Below are positions 28,793-38,028 of a stretch of DNA of 64,000 nucleotides, in pieces (position 1 is the stretch's first letter; every line of letters starts with the position of its first letter). The notes under the pieces are model-generated. The model made no database searches. It was not told the origin of the DNA and was given only the letters and a program-made list of their open reading frames with translations. The position numbers were made by a program, and so were the translations under genes. Location of the stretch: positions 186,001 through 250,000 of the forward strand of contig NZ_JACLYU010000002.1 in the NCBI RefSeq assembly GCF_016899725.1, written 5' to 3'. The stretch comes from Bifidobacterium pullorum subsp. saeculare (GTDB taxonomy: Bacteria > Actinomycetota > Actinomycetes > Actinomycetales > Bifidobacteriaceae).

Positions 28793-29719
28793 TCAGAGCA
28801 GGTCGAGGTCGGCCACAAGGGTGGCGGAGCCGGTGAGGCGCACGTCCCCGTCGCTGACCTCGACGCGCAGCACGCCGCCGCGCACGGTGATGTCCCACAC
28901 GCCGACGCCGGTGTGGGCGCGCAGCGTGACGGCGGTGGCGCACAGGCCGGTGCCGCAGGAGAGCGTCTCGCCGCAGCCGCGCTCGTTGACGCGCATCGTG
29001 GCGGCGCCGGCGTCCTCGCCCAAGGCGTCGATGCGGACGAACTCGACGTTCTGGTCGGTGGGGATGGCCGGGCTGACCACGGGTTTGACGGCCAGGTCGA
29101 GGTCGGGCACGTCGGGCAGGCCGGCGCAGGCGAGCGCCTCGCGGAGCGCGGGCGTGCGGTCGATGCCGGCGGCCGCGCCGACGATGGCGACGACATGCGG
29201 GTTGCCCATGTCCACGAAGGTGCCGGGCGCGGAGCCCTCGGTGCCGGGAATCGAGACGCGGTGGGCGCCGCGCTCCCCCATCCTCCAGGCGCCGATGTCC
29301 ACGCGGAACACGTCGCGCCCATAGGGTTCCAGGTCGCCCAGGTAGGCGAGCTCCTTGACGCCGGCGCGGGTGCCGAGGCGGAACGTGCCGCCGGCGAACA
29401 GACCGGCGCGGCGGGCGAACAGCGCGGTGGCGCGGGTGCCGTTGCCGCACATCTCCGCCAGGGAACCGTCCGCGTTGCGGTAGTCCATGAACCATTCGGC
29501 GCCGCCCTGCGCGCAGGCCTCGCGCTGGGCGGCGGTGAGGTCGGCCACGGCGTCGGGCCGGGTGAGGCGGATGAGGCCGTCGCCGCCGACGCCGAAGTGA
29601 CGGTCGCACAGGAAGCGGACCTCCGCGGCGGTGGGCTCGCGGTCGCCCGCGGCGTCGAGGTAGAGGACGAAGTCGTTGCCGGTGGCATGCGCCTTGGTGA
29701 CGCGCTGGGGAATGCTCAT
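28793..29719 (-). CDS. dapF: Diaminopimelate epimerase
   Basis: DapF interconverts LL- and meso-diaminopimelate for lysine and, in many species, peptidoglycan. The 308-residue protein has both catalytic cysteines in their motifs: Cys91 in MCGNGTRA and Cys255 in SCGTGLCA. The N-terminal KAHATGNDFV is also typical. -10 TAAGCT lies 8 nt before the ATG (nearly leaderless). It diverges from murI, another wall-precursor amino-acid isomerase. Confidence 0.95.
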   Translation of the reverse strand: MSIPQRVTKAHATGNDFVLYLDAAGDREPTAAEVRFLCDRHFGVGGDGLIRLTRPDAVADLTAAQREACAQGGAEWFMDYRNADGSLAEMCGNGTRATALFARRAGLFAGGTFRLGTRAGVKELAYLGDLEPYGRDVFRVDIGAWRMGERGAHRVSIPGTEGSAPGTFVDMGNPHVVAIVGAAAGIDRTPALREALACAGLPDVPDLDLAVKPVVSPAIPTDQNVEFVRIDALGEDAGAATMRVNERGCGETLSCGTGLCATAVTLRAHTGVGVWDITVRGGVLRVEVSDGDVRLTGSATLVADLDLL

Positions 29720-29805
29720 GGGCCCTAAGCTTAGCCGCGGCGGGCGCCGCCGCTCCGGCCGACACCCCCGTCACACCCGCCCGAGGTGCGTCGGACATCC
29801 GGGAG

Positions 29806-29811
29806 TAGGCT
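29806..29811 (+). promoter_or_regulatory. -10 box for murI (TAGGCT)
   Basis: TAGGCT at 29806-29811 precedes a leader of about 20 nt with SD AAGGAGG. The same word stands before yhbY (31574-31579) and before the lipoprotein gene at 41742 (41704-41709). Confidence 0.4.
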
Positions 29812-29838
29812 GGGAGGGATTGCAACCAAGGAGGCACG

Positions 29839-30621
29839 ATGGATACGACGGCACCGATCGGAGTGTTCGATTCGGGACTGGGCGGCATCTCGGTCGTCCG
29901 GCAGCTCAGGAAGGACCTGCCCGGCGAACGCGTGCTGTATTTCGGCGACTCGGCGAACGCTCCCTACGGCACCAAGACGCCGGAGCAGGTGCGCAAGCTG
30001 AGCTTCGCGATCGTGGACCGCTTCGTGCGCCAGGGGGTCAAGGCCGTCGTCATCGCCTGCAACACCGCCACCAGCGCCTCGGTGAACGAGCTGCGCGCCA
30101 CCTACGACATTCCGATCATCGGCATGGAGCCGGCGCTCAAAGTGGCCTGCGACCGGGGCCATGGGCACCGGCAGCGCGTGATCGTGGCCGCCACTCCGCT
30201 GACGCTGCGCGAACACAAGTTCGCGGCCCTGATGGACCGGTTCAAGGCGGACCACACCATCTACCGTGAGCCATGCCCGCAGCTTGTGGAGATCGTGGAG
30301 TCGGGCCGGCTCGACGACCACGACCTGGTCATGCGCACGCTGCACGGCTACTTCGACTGCTACGACCTGGCGGCGATCGACTCGGTGGTGCTCGGCTGCA
30401 CGCATTTCGTGTTCTACCGCGGCTATTTCCGCGAGCTGCTGCCGGAGACCGCGGCCATCATCGACGGCAACGCCGGGACCGTCCACCATCTCAAGGAGGT
30501 GCTGGCCGAACGGCGCATGCTCGCGCCGGCCACGGCGGCCGGCTCGGTCAAGCTCATGAACTCCTCCCCCGACCCCCGGCTCATGGACCTATCGCGCGAA
30601 CTGCTCATGCGCAGGCAGTGA
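29839..30621 (+). CDS. murI: Glutamate racemase
   Basis: MurI makes D-glutamate for peptidoglycan. The 260-residue protein has the start GVFDSGLGG, catalytic Cys74 in IACNTATSA and Cys187 in LGCTHF, the pair that acts as the two acid/base thiols. SD AAGGAGG is 6 nt before the ATG. A patatin-like gene follows after 67 nt on the same strand. Confidence 0.95.
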   Translation: MDTTAPIGVFDSGLGGISVVRQLRKDLPGERVLYFGDSANAPYGTKTPEQVRKLSFAIVDRFVRQGVKAVVIACNTATSASVNELRATYDIPIIGMEPALKVACDRGHGHRQRVIVAATPLTLREHKFAALMDRFKADHTIYREPCPQLVEIVESGRLDDHDLVMRTLHGYFDCYDLAAIDSVVLGCTHFVFYRGYFRELLPETAAIIDGNAGTVHHLKEVLAERRMLAPATAAGSVKLMNSSPDPRLMDLSRELLMRRQ

Positions 30622-30688
30622 GCGGCGGCGTACCGCCATGCGGACGCCGCGCGGATCCACCGGGGAGACATACGGAAAGAATAGGCAT

Positions 30689-31555
30689 ATGACCCAACAG
30701 CACACCACAACGCATCGCACCGCACTCGTCGACGTGGGCGGCGGCTTCCGCGCCATCTTCGGCTGCGGCGTGATGGACCATCTGCTCGACCACGGCATCG
30801 ACTTCGACCACTGCTACGGGGTGTCGGCGGGCGCGGCGAACCTCACCTCGTATCTGGCGCGCCAGAACGGGCGCAACCACACGTTCTACACGCAGTACGC
30901 GTTCCGCAAGGAGTACGCGAGCGTGGACAGCTTCGTGCGCCACCACAACTTCGCGAACCTCGACTACATCTACGGCACACTGTCCAACCACGACGGCGAG
31001 AACCCGCTCGATTACCAGGCGATCGCCGCCAATCCCGCCGGCTTCACAGTGGTGGCCTGCGACGCCCGTGACGGCTCCACCAAGTACTTCGACAAGTCTC
31101 GCCTGCACCAGGACGACTACGACATCGTCAAGGCCTCCTCCGCGGTGCCGGTGGCCTGCGAGCCGTATGTGGTCGACGGCGTGCCGTACTTCGACGGCGG
31201 CATCGCCGATCCGGTCCCGGTGCAGAAGGCCCTCGACGACGGCGCCGACCGCGTGGTCGTGATCCTCACCCGGTTGAAGGATGTGCTGCGCGAGCAGAAG
31301 AAGGACGTGATGCCGGCCCGCATCCTCAGGCACACGTACCCGGCCGCCGCCGAACGGCTGTTGGAACGGTACCGGACGTACAACGACGAGGTGGCGCTGG
31401 CCAAGCGGTACGAGCAGGAGGGCCGCGTGCTCATCCTCGCGCCGGAGGACCTGTACGGCCTGTCCACGCTGTCGAAGTCCTACGAGGGCCTGGAGCGCAT
31501 GTACCGCGCCGGCTACGCGGCCGCCGAGGCCATCCCGGCGTTCCTCGCCTCCTGA
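30689..31555 (+). CDS. Patatin-like phospholipase
   Basis: A 288-residue cytoplasmic patatin-family lipid hydrolase. The oxyanion element DVGGGFRAIFGCGV is at about residues 15-28, the nucleophile is Ser46 in GVSAG, and the dyad Asp is Asp169 in YFDGGI. The family hydrolyses acyl esters of phospholipids or other lipids; the substrate cannot be told. SD GGAAAG precedes the ATG; an upstream in-frame ATG at 30638 lacks one. It is close behind murI and may be co-transcribed with it. Confidence 0.88.
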   Translation: MTQQHTTTHRTALVDVGGGFRAIFGCGVMDHLLDHGIDFDHCYGVSAGAANLTSYLARQNGRNHTFYTQYAFRKEYASVDSFVRHHNFANLDYIYGTLSNHDGENPLDYQAIAANPAGFTVVACDARDGSTKYFDKSRLHQDDYDIVKASSAVPVACEPYVVDGVPYFDGGIADPVPVQKALDDGADRVVVILTRLKDVLREQKKDVMPARILRHTYPAAAERLLERYRTYNDEVALAKRYEQEGRVLILAPEDLYGLSTLSKSYEGLERMYRAGYAAAEAIPAFLAS

Positions 31556-31617
31556 GGCGGCGCGGGGTCAGTGTAGGCTGGGTGGGCGTCCGGTGAGCCC
31601 AGAACAGGAAGAGACCC

Positions 31618-31923
31618 ATGGCCCTGACCAAGAAGCAGACCAAGCAGCTGCGCGCCCTCGCCAACCAGTTGAAGCCGATGGTGTTCGTCGGCAAGAACGA
31701 CGTCACCGACACCGTGGTCAAGCAGGCGAGCGAAACCCTGGACAAGCACGAGCTCGTCAAGCTCGCCGTGCAGGACGGCTCCGGCCTGACCGCCAAGGAG
31801 GCCGCCGGGAACATGGCCGGCCAGCTCGGCGCCGAGGTCGTGCAGACCATCGGCAACCGCTTCGTGCTCTACCGCCGTTCCAAGCGCAAGGACGTGGAGC
31901 ACATCAAGCTCGTGCGCGAGTGA
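31618..31923 (+). CDS. YhbY/CRS1-family RNA-binding protein
   Basis: A 101-residue protein that is one CRM (CRS1-YhbY) domain: LTKKQTKQLRALANQLKP, VFVGKND and the conserved GxxG-type loop IGNRFVLYR. YhbY in E. coli associates with pre-50S ribosomes. SD GAAGAGA precedes the ATG, and TAGGCT at 31574-31579 may be its -10 box. Confidence 0.9.
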   Translation: MALTKKQTKQLRALANQLKPMVFVGKNDVTDTVVKQASETLDKHELVKLAVQDGSGLTAKEAAGNMAGQLGAEVVQTIGNRFVLYRRSKRKDVEHIKLVRE

Positions 31924-31928
31924 GCCGC

Positions 31929-31952
31929 GGCCGGCACGCCAGGCGTCCGGCC
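31929..31952. terminator. Possible hairpin between yhbY and pepD
   Basis: GGCCGG (31929-31934) and CCGGCC (31947-31952) enclose ACGCC and GGCGT, forming an 11-bp stem with one bulged C. It lies between convergent stop codons and has no U-tract. Confidence 0.4.
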
Positions 31953-31972
31953 ACGGCCCCGCCGCATGCCGG

Positions 31973-33535
31973 CTAGCGGTCGGACATGCGGAAGGCGTTG
32001 CGCATGAGATTGCTCGTGGTGTACAGCACCTCGCCGAGCAGCTTGGACGTGCGGGCCTTGAGCCAGGAGGCCATCGCCTCGTTGGCCCGCTCGAGCGCCG
32101 GGGCGGTGGCGTCCATCGCCGCGGCGCCGCTTCCGGCGGCATCGGCCGCCACCGCGCGGTCGGTGGCGTGCATATGCGCGTGGCCGTGCGCGAGCACGTC
32201 CTCGCGGTAGTGCTCGATCGCATTGGAATTGTCCGTGTGGTGGGCGTCGGCGAGCGCGGCGACGATGCGGTTCGTCCAATACAGCGACTCGGTGCTCACC
32301 TCGGCGCCGGTGTTGCTCAGATACTCCGGCGTGCCGGTCACGTTCGCGTAGAACGGGGCGAGCGCGGTGTGCGGCTGGGAGCCGTAGGCGATCCACATCA
32401 CGCTGCGCAGCGGCTCGGGCACGCGGCCGCGCACCTGGAGCGCCACCAGATGGCCGGTGCGGTTGATGCCGATCGGCCGGTACATGCGCCGGGTGCGTTC
32501 GTCGCCCTTGCGGCCGTACGGGTCGTAGGAGGTGCCTTCGAAGTGGGAGGACATGAGGGCGTCGATGTCCTCGATGCTCACCTTGCGCTCCGGCCGGCGG
32601 CACCAGGGCAGGTCGTCGGATTCGGGGTGGTAGGCGGCCTGCGGCGAATCCCAGTCCTCGCTGGGGTTGAGGTAACGGTGCATGTACCAGGCGCGCGGCG
32701 TGTTGTAGATGTGGTCCTTCTCGGTGCGGGTGCCGAACAGCGCGCGCGGGTTGAAGCGGCGCGGCCCCTCCCCCGCCGGGGCGGCGCCGAAGCCGGGCCC
32801 GGCCGCGTCCATGGTCACGTCGAGATCGAAGTCGCGGATGAACTCGCGCAGGTCGGCGCTGCACAGGTGCTCGCGTCCCTCGCCCAGCGCGTCGTCGAGG
32901 TCGAAGTCGTCGAGGCCGAGCTGGTTGGGGATCGCGGCGTAGCAGTCGTCGGGCACGCGGCGGGCGATCCAATGGTGGCCACCGATCGTCTCGACGTACC
33001 AGATCTCGTCGGCGTCGCTGATCGCGATGCCGTTGGCCTCGTAGGTGCCGTGCTCCTCGAGCAGCGCGCCGAGGCGGAGCACGCCCTCGCGCGCGGTGGC
33101 CACATACGGCAGGACGAGGCTGATGAAGTCCTCCTCGCCGATGCCGCCGGGCGCCTCGGGGCGGTAGCCGGGCTCGCCGGGCGTGCCGACGGCCGGCATG
33201 AGCTCGACCATCGGGTCGGCGCCGAGCACGCGCTCGTTGACGGCGATGGTTTCGGTGGCGCTCATCGCCACGTTGTGGATGTTGGCGCCGGCCTCGGCGA
33301 GCACGCCGCGCCCGGGCAGCGCGTTCGGCACGATGGCGTAGCGGCAGGGGTCGTCCGGCAGGTCGATTTCGATATGGCTAATCTCGGCCCGGTAGTGGCG
33401 CGGCTGGTCGGCGGGGTTCACCGCGACGAAGCGCTTGGGGTCGTAGCGGCCGGAGCCGGAGTCGTCGTTGCGGGCCACCAGCGTGGACCCGTCATAGCTG
33501 GCGTTCCTGCCAACGAGGATAGTGGTGCATGGCAT
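31973..33535 (-). CDS. pepD: C69-family dipeptidase
   Basis: A 520-residue Ntn-hydrolase dipeptidase of the PepD family, which cleaves a broad range of dipeptides. The N-terminus MPCTTILVGRNASYDGST places the nucleophile at Cys3; the family matures by exposing this Cys. NDDSG, AMSATETIA and YVETIGGHHW are further family segments. A Met nine bases upstream (33544) is possible, but -10 TACAGT (33548-33543) is exactly 7 nt before the ATG at 33535, which indicates a leaderless start. No signal peptide is seen, so it acts in the cytoplasm. Confidence 0.93.
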   Translation of the reverse strand: MPCTTILVGRNASYDGSTLVARNDDSGSGRYDPKRFVAVNPADQPRHYRAEISHIEIDLPDDPCRYAIVPNALPGRGVLAEAGANIHNVAMSATETIAVNERVLGADPMVELMPAVGTPGEPGYRPEAPGGIGEEDFISLVLPYVATAREGVLRLGALLEEHGTYEANGIAISDADEIWYVETIGGHHWIARRVPDDCYAAIPNQLGLDDFDLDDALGEGREHLCSADLREFIRDFDLDVTMDAAGPGFGAAPAGEGPRRFNPRALFGTRTEKDHIYNTPRAWYMHRYLNPSEDWDSPQAAYHPESDDLPWCRRPERKVSIEDIDALMSSHFEGTSYDPYGRKGDERTRRMYRPIGINRTGHLVALQVRGRVPEPLRSVMWIAYGSQPHTALAPFYANVTGTPEYLSNTGAEVSTESLYWTNRIVAALADAHHTDNSNAIEHYREDVLAHGHAHMHATDRAVAADAAGSGAAAMDATAPALERANEAMASWLKARTSKLLGEVLYTTSNLMRNAFRMSDR

Positions 33536-33571
33536 GCCCTCCACTGTACCGCCGCCCGTCGGCGGCGCGGC

Positions 33572-34531
33572 TCAGCGCTCGCCGCGGGCGAGGGCGGTGA
33601 TGCGTTCCATGAAGCGGCCGAGGAAACGGGGCACGTCCACGTCGACCGCGGCGAGCGTGGTTGCGACGGGATCGTTGAGGCGGGCGGGGTCGCCGATGGT
33701 GCGGCCGCGGGTGGGGCCGTCCACGTCCACGCGCATGTTGATGGGCAGCGTGTCCACCAGCGTCGGGTCGAGGGCGGTGGCGACGGCCAGCGGGTCGTGC
33801 AGGCCGCAGCCGCCGAGGTGGGGCGCGATGGCGGCGTAGGCGCCGATGTAGTAGTCGGTCATGTCGGCGAGGAAGTCGCCGGCGGGAGTGCCCAGGGCGC
33901 GCCAGGTGCGCGTCTCGGCCGTGGTGAGCAGCGTTCTGAGCGTCACGTCGAGGCCGACCATCGTCACGGGCGCGCCGGAGCGGAACAGGCTGTCGGCGGC
34001 GTCCGGGTCCTGGGCGATGTTCGCCTCGGCCCAGGCACTGACGTTGCCGGCGACGGTGAGCGCGCCGCCCATCATCACGATGCCGCCGACCTGGTCCTTG
34101 ATCCCGGGGGCCTTGGCGAGCGCGGCGGCGATAGTCGTCATCGCGCCGGTGGGCACGATGACCAGGTCCTTGCCGTAGGTGGCGGCGGCGTCGATGATGA
34201 AGTCGACGGCCGGTTCGGATTCCGGCCCGCGGGTGGGCTCGGGGATGGTCACCTCGCCGATGCCGTTGGCGCCGTGGATGCGGCGGGTGCCTTCGCTCAC
34301 CGCGAAGGAGCCGACCCGGCTGGCGTGGGGCAGGCCCCGGTACACCTTCACCTCGGGATGGCCGAGCAGCTCGGTGACGGCGAGCGCGTTGCGCACGCCC
34401 TGGTCGACGGTCACGTTGCCGAAGGTGCCGGTGATGGCGAGGAGCTCGGCGTCGGGGCTGCCCAGCGCGTAGGCGATGGCCAGCGCGTCGTCGATGCCGG
34501 TGTCGAGGTCGAGGATGAGCTTGGTGGTCAT
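33572..34531 (-). CDS. Inosine-uridine preferring nucleoside hydrolase (second copy)
   Basis: A 319-residue nucleoside hydrolase with signature DLDTGIDDALAIAY at residues 8-21, GTFGNVTV, VMMGGAL and GLHDPLAVATAL. It is a compact relative of the enzyme encoded at 9161, without that enzyme's long insertion. SD AAGGAAG lies before the Met at 34531. It sits 41 nt downstream of the LtaS-like gene on the same strand and may be read from that transcript, but no functional link is evident. Confidence 0.92.
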   Translation of the reverse strand: MTTKLILDLDTGIDDALAIAYALGSPDAELLAITGTFGNVTVDQGVRNALAVTELLGHPEVKVYRGLPHASRVGSFAVSEGTRRIHGANGIGEVTIPEPTRGPESEPAVDFIIDAAATYGKDLVIVPTGAMTTIAAALAKAPGIKDQVGGIVMMGGALTVAGNVSAWAEANIAQDPDAADSLFRSGAPVTMVGLDVTLRTLLTTAETRTWRALGTPAGDFLADMTDYYIGAYAAIAPHLGGCGLHDPLAVATALDPTLVDTLPINMRVDVDGPTRGRTIGDPARLNDPVATTLAAVDVDVPRFLGRFMERITALARGER

Positions 34532-34572
34532 GGGCGTCTTCCTTCCTAGGTCCGGATGCGTGGGTGCCGGCG

Positions 34573-36720
34573 TCACTCCGGCAGGTTCATGAAGTCGGTG
34601 TCCTTGAGGTAGTTGGCCCCGTCGGTGATGTCGTACTGGATGAGCCGGTAGTCGTCCACCAGACGCTTGGTGGCGGCGTCGAAGTCCTCGGGGTTCATCG
34701 GCTTGCCCTCCGGGTCGAGGTAGATGTCGCTGCCCTCGGGGATCTGGTTCCAGCCCTGGATCTTGTTGACCACGGGCGGTTCCATCGCGGCCACCTTGGC
34801 GTGTAGCTCGGTGAGGAACGCGATGTACGGGGAGACCTTGGCGTCCATATGCTCGGCGGCCTGGGCGATGAAGAAGTTCGGCGAGGAGTACTCGTCGTCG
34901 CCGATCTTCGTGCCATGGCTGGCGGAGGCCTGGTTCGACCAGATGAAGTAGTCGGTCAGGTGCAGGGCGAGCGAGTTGTTCTCGTCCTGGCTGGCGGAGG
35001 AGTAGATGCCGGGCAGGTGGTCGCCGTAGAAGACCACGGTGACGGGCTTGTCGAGCTTGTCCAGCTCGTCGAGGAACTCCTTGGTGGCCTGGTCGGTGAT
35101 CTCGGCGCCCTTGGCGTAGGTCTCGATGGACATGCGCTCGTCCTTCTCCAGCGGCGTGCCGGTAGTGGACTCGGCGTGGAACTCGTTGTCCGGATACCAC
35201 TCGTGGTACGGCATGTGGTTCTGCATGGTGATGAGCTGCAGGAACTGCGGCTTGTCGGTTTTCCTGAGCTCCTCGAGCGTGCTCTGGTAGGAGGCCGCGT
35301 CCGAGACGTAGGGGCTGGAGCCGAGCTTGTCCTGATGGGAGATGACGTCCGGGCCGGTCAGCGTGTAGAACTTGCCGAAGCCGAACTTCTTGTAGTTCGT
35401 GGCGCGCGAGTACATGCTCGATTCGTACGGGTGCAGGCCGATCGAATGCTTCGGCGCGCCCCACATCTGGTTGATCGTGGGCATCCAGTGCTCGGTGGGC
35501 ACGAGCTGCTGGTACGGGCTGGTCAGGGAGGAGTCGAAGTTGGCCATCGACAGGCCGGTCAGCCCCATGTACTCGAGGTTGGCGGTGCCGCCGCCGTAGC
35601 CGGAGGAGAGCATGAGGCCGGAGGTGGTGTGCTCCTTGATCTGGCGGATCTGCGGCATCGCGTCCTGGTTCATCTTCAGGCCGGGCACGCGCGCCGGGTC
35701 GGAGAACGATTCGGACAGGATGTAGACCACCGAGGAGTCGGTCATGTTCGCCGAGCGGGTCCGGTTGATCTGGTCGGCGGCCTTCTCGTAGCGCGCCGCC
35801 ACCTGCCGCATCGTCTCCTCGGAATAGTCGGCCGGCTTGTCCATCACCTTCGGGTTGAGCTGGCGCAGGAAGGCGACCAGGGGGCCGTTACGCTGGGCGT
35901 CGTACACGGAGTCCCACATCGAGGGGATGTCGCCCATCGCGGAGGAGAAGGACTTGGCCCAGGAGCCGACGGTACTCACCTGCATCGTGTACAGCGTGAG
36001 GAAGCCGCCGGGCACGATGATGAGCAGCAGGCGGCACACGGTGTTCAGCGCGGTGCGGCGCGGGTCGGCGCCGGAGCGGAACACGCGGCCGTGGCGGCCG
36101 TCGAGCCAGTACAGCACCCAGCACAGGGCGAACAGCGCCACGCCGGCGACCGCGGCGCCGAGGACCACCCAGTGCGCCCCCGGCGGCATGAAGCTCATGA
36201 GGTTGCCAGCGTCGGCCTTGAGGAAGCTCAGGTCGGCGGGCAGGATCGCCTCGTAGCGGATGGACACCTTGAAATGCTCGATGACCGCGATGATGATGGC
36301 CAGGGCCAGGATGAGCGGCGTGGCGATCCAGAAGCGGTTGAACAGCATGAGCAGCGCCAGGTACACGATGCCGAGCAGCAGCATGTTGAGCACGCAGACG
36401 AAGTTCGCCTGCGTGAACATCTTGGTGAGGAAGCCCCAGCCGACGGTGGGGCTGGAGAGCTGCACGCGCGTGGCCGACAGGGACACGCCCCATTCGAGGA
36501 TGCCGACGCAGACGGCGTCCACAGCCACGAAGATGACCGCGTACAGCCATCCGGGGAACATCCAGCGCTCCTTGCGCATCACGCCGAGCATGCGCTTGGC
36601 GCGGCGCCGGGATCCGCCGTCCGCCCGGGCGCCGCCGTCCGCGCCGCCGGGGCGCGCGATGTGCAGTTCCTCGATGTCCCCGCCCTGGGGTGCCTGACGT
36701 TCGTTCACAGTCTCGCTCAT
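34573..36720 (-). CDS. LtaS-type phosphoglycerol transferase / sulfatase-fold membrane enzyme
   Basis: A 715-residue polytopic enzyme of the lipoteichoic-acid synthase superfamily, which transfers glycerol phosphate from phosphatidylglycerol onto a wall or lipid polymer. A ~50-residue basic cytoplasmic start is followed by about five membrane helices (residues ~55-250) and an extracellular sulfatase-fold domain. YILSESFSD (332-340) holds metal-binding positions, Thr379 in GYGGGTANLEYMGL is the expected nucleophile, and VVFYGDHLPG is the metal motif near residue 585. Bifidobacterial lipoglycans carry glycerol phosphate, which fits; the exact acceptor is not known. Confidence 0.88.
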   Translation of the reverse strand: MSETVNERQAPQGGDIEELHIARPGGADGGARADGGSRRRAKRMLGVMRKERWMFPGWLYAVIFVAVDAVCVGILEWGVSLSATRVQLSSPTVGWGFLTKMFTQANFVCVLNMLLLGIVYLALLMLFNRFWIATPLILALAIIIAVIEHFKVSIRYEAILPADLSFLKADAGNLMSFMPPGAHWVVLGAAVAGVALFALCWVLYWLDGRHGRVFRSGADPRRTALNTVCRLLLIIVPGGFLTLYTMQVSTVGSWAKSFSSAMGDIPSMWDSVYDAQRNGPLVAFLRQLNPKVMDKPADYSEETMRQVAARYEKAADQINRTRSANMTDSSVVYILSESFSDPARVPGLKMNQDAMPQIRQIKEHTTSGLMLSSGYGGGTANLEYMGLTGLSMANFDSSLTSPYQQLVPTEHWMPTINQMWGAPKHSIGLHPYESSMYSRATNYKKFGFGKFYTLTGPDVISHQDKLGSSPYVSDAASYQSTLEELRKTDKPQFLQLITMQNHMPYHEWYPDNEFHAESTTGTPLEKDERMSIETYAKGAEITDQATKEFLDELDKLDKPVTVVFYGDHLPGIYSSASQDENNSLALHLTDYFIWSNQASASHGTKIGDDEYSSPNFFIAQAAEHMDAKVSPYIAFLTELHAKVAAMEPPVVNKIQGWNQIPEGSDIYLDPEGKPMNPEDFDAATKRLVDDYRLIQYDITDGANYLKDTDFMNLPE

Positions 36721-36973
36721 AGCCTTTCGATTCTTCGCATCGATGGTCGATGGCGTGCGTGCCGCGCCTCCCCCGCCCATGCCGGGCGGATGGTCTGCTT
36801 CGGCACAGTCAACGTTTCATTGTGCTGGTGTTTCCTGACAATTCACTTGGCGGAGCGGTCTTCGCCACCACTTCCGCACTTCTTCGACCACGATATGCGC
36901 ACGGGGAGGCGCGGCACCCCGCGCGCTCCCCTGATTGGTCCCGGAGCGGTCCCCGATTCGTTCCCCGGGCGGC
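36721..36973. other. Intergenic region upstream of the LtaS-like gene
   Basis: A gap of 253 bp between the metal-lipoprotein stop and the LtaS-like start. A TTGTCA word (36841-36836, - strand) could be a -35 element, but no convincing -10 follows at the right distance. No gene, repeat or strong hairpin is seen. Confidence 0.4.
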
Positions 36974-37879
36974 TCACCGGACGGCGTCGGCGAAGTCACC
37001 GACCAGCGTGGTCATCCAGTCGAGCAGATCGGTGTACTGCTTGGGCATCTGCTCGGTGAGGTCGACGATCGGCACATCGGCGGCCTTGGCGGCGCTGGTG
37101 AGATAGTCGGTGGTGGAGTCGGACTCCTGCGAGTTGAACACGAGCATCTTGATGGAGCCGGAGGCGAGCGCGTCGGTGAAGGCCTTGATATCGGCGGGGC
37201 TCGGCTCGGATTCGTTGGCCGAGGCCGTGGCGTAGCCCTTGGGCGTGGCGTCGGTCATGCCCAGGTCGTCGGCCAGGTACCAGGCGACGGATTCGGTGGC
37301 CGCGTAGGGCAGACCCTTGAGCGTGGCCGACGCGTCCTTGATCTTGGACTCGAGTGCCTCGGACTGCTCATGCCAGGCCTTGTTGAGCTTGTCGAACTGC
37401 GCCTGGTGCTCCGGCATCGCCTTCTTGTAGGCGGCGGTGATGGCGTCGGCGGTGGCGACGCGCACCTTGGAGGAGAACCAGACGTGCGGGTTGCCGCCCT
37501 CCTTGATGCCGCCCGCCTTGGCCGCGTCGACCAGCGTGGCCTTGGTGCCGTCGGCGGCCTTGGAGGCCCACGGGTCGTAGTCGGCGCCGTTGACCACGGC
37601 CACGTCCGCCTTGCTGAAGGCCGCGATGTCCCCGGTCGTCGGCTCGTAGTCGTGCGCCTCCACATTCGTGGAGGTCATGATGGCGGTGACATCGACCAGG
37701 TCGCCGCCGAGCGCCTGGGCGACCGAGCCCCACTGGTTGATCGAGGCGACGACCTCGAGTTTGTCCGCGCCGGCGTCGCCGGAGCCGGCGTGCTGCGATC
37801 CGCAGGCGGCGAGGGAGACGAGCGCCGCGCCGGCGGTCAGGGCGGCCAGGGCGCGCTTGGCGATGGATGCGAATGACAT
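36974..37879 (-). CDS. Metal (Zn/Mn) ABC transporter binding lipoprotein
   Basis: A 301-residue cluster A-I (ZnuA/TroA) solute-binding lipoprotein with lipobox LAAC (Cys26). His76 in EAHDYEP and His132 in GNPHVWFSS are expected metal ligands. The third position falls in NESEPSPAD, giving Glu instead of the His of classical ZnuA, a ligand set closer to manganese binders. The usual His-rich loop is absent. A Zur-like box lies upstream and zur itself 530 bp further, arguing for zinc control. No permease or ATPase gene is adjacent, so it is an orphan in this window. Confidence 0.85.
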   Translation of the reverse strand: MSFASIAKRALAALTAGAALVSLAACGSQHAGSGDAGADKLEVVASINQWGSVAQALGGDLVDVTAIMTSTNVEAHDYEPTTGDIAAFSKADVAVVNGADYDPWASKAADGTKATLVDAAKAGGIKEGGNPHVWFSSKVRVATADAITAAYKKAMPEHQAQFDKLNKAWHEQSEALESKIKDASATLKGLPYAATESVAWYLADDLGMTDATPKGYATASANESEPSPADIKAFTDALASGSIKMLVFNSQESDSTTDYLTSAAKAADVPIVDLTEQMPKQYTDLLDWMTTLVGDFADAVR

Positions 37880-37940
37880 GGGGTGTTCCTCTCTACATGC
37901 CGGGGATTCCCCGGCGTCCGAGAATCACCATAACACATAA

Positions 37941-37955
37941 TGAGAACTATTATCA
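37941..37955 (-). promoter_or_regulatory. Zur/Fur-like operator
   Basis: TGAGAACTATTATCA is an imperfect inverted repeat of TGA-A-AA type, in an AT-rich pocket of an otherwise GC-rich region, 61-75 bp upstream of the metal-lipoprotein start. It resembles actinobacterial Zur boxes. Confidence 0.6.
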
Positions 37956-38028
37956 ATTTGAAGATGTTCCGATGTGTCGCCGTCTTCTTCGCCCTTCGCA
38001 TGCACAGACGCAGGGGCCCGCGATTCCA

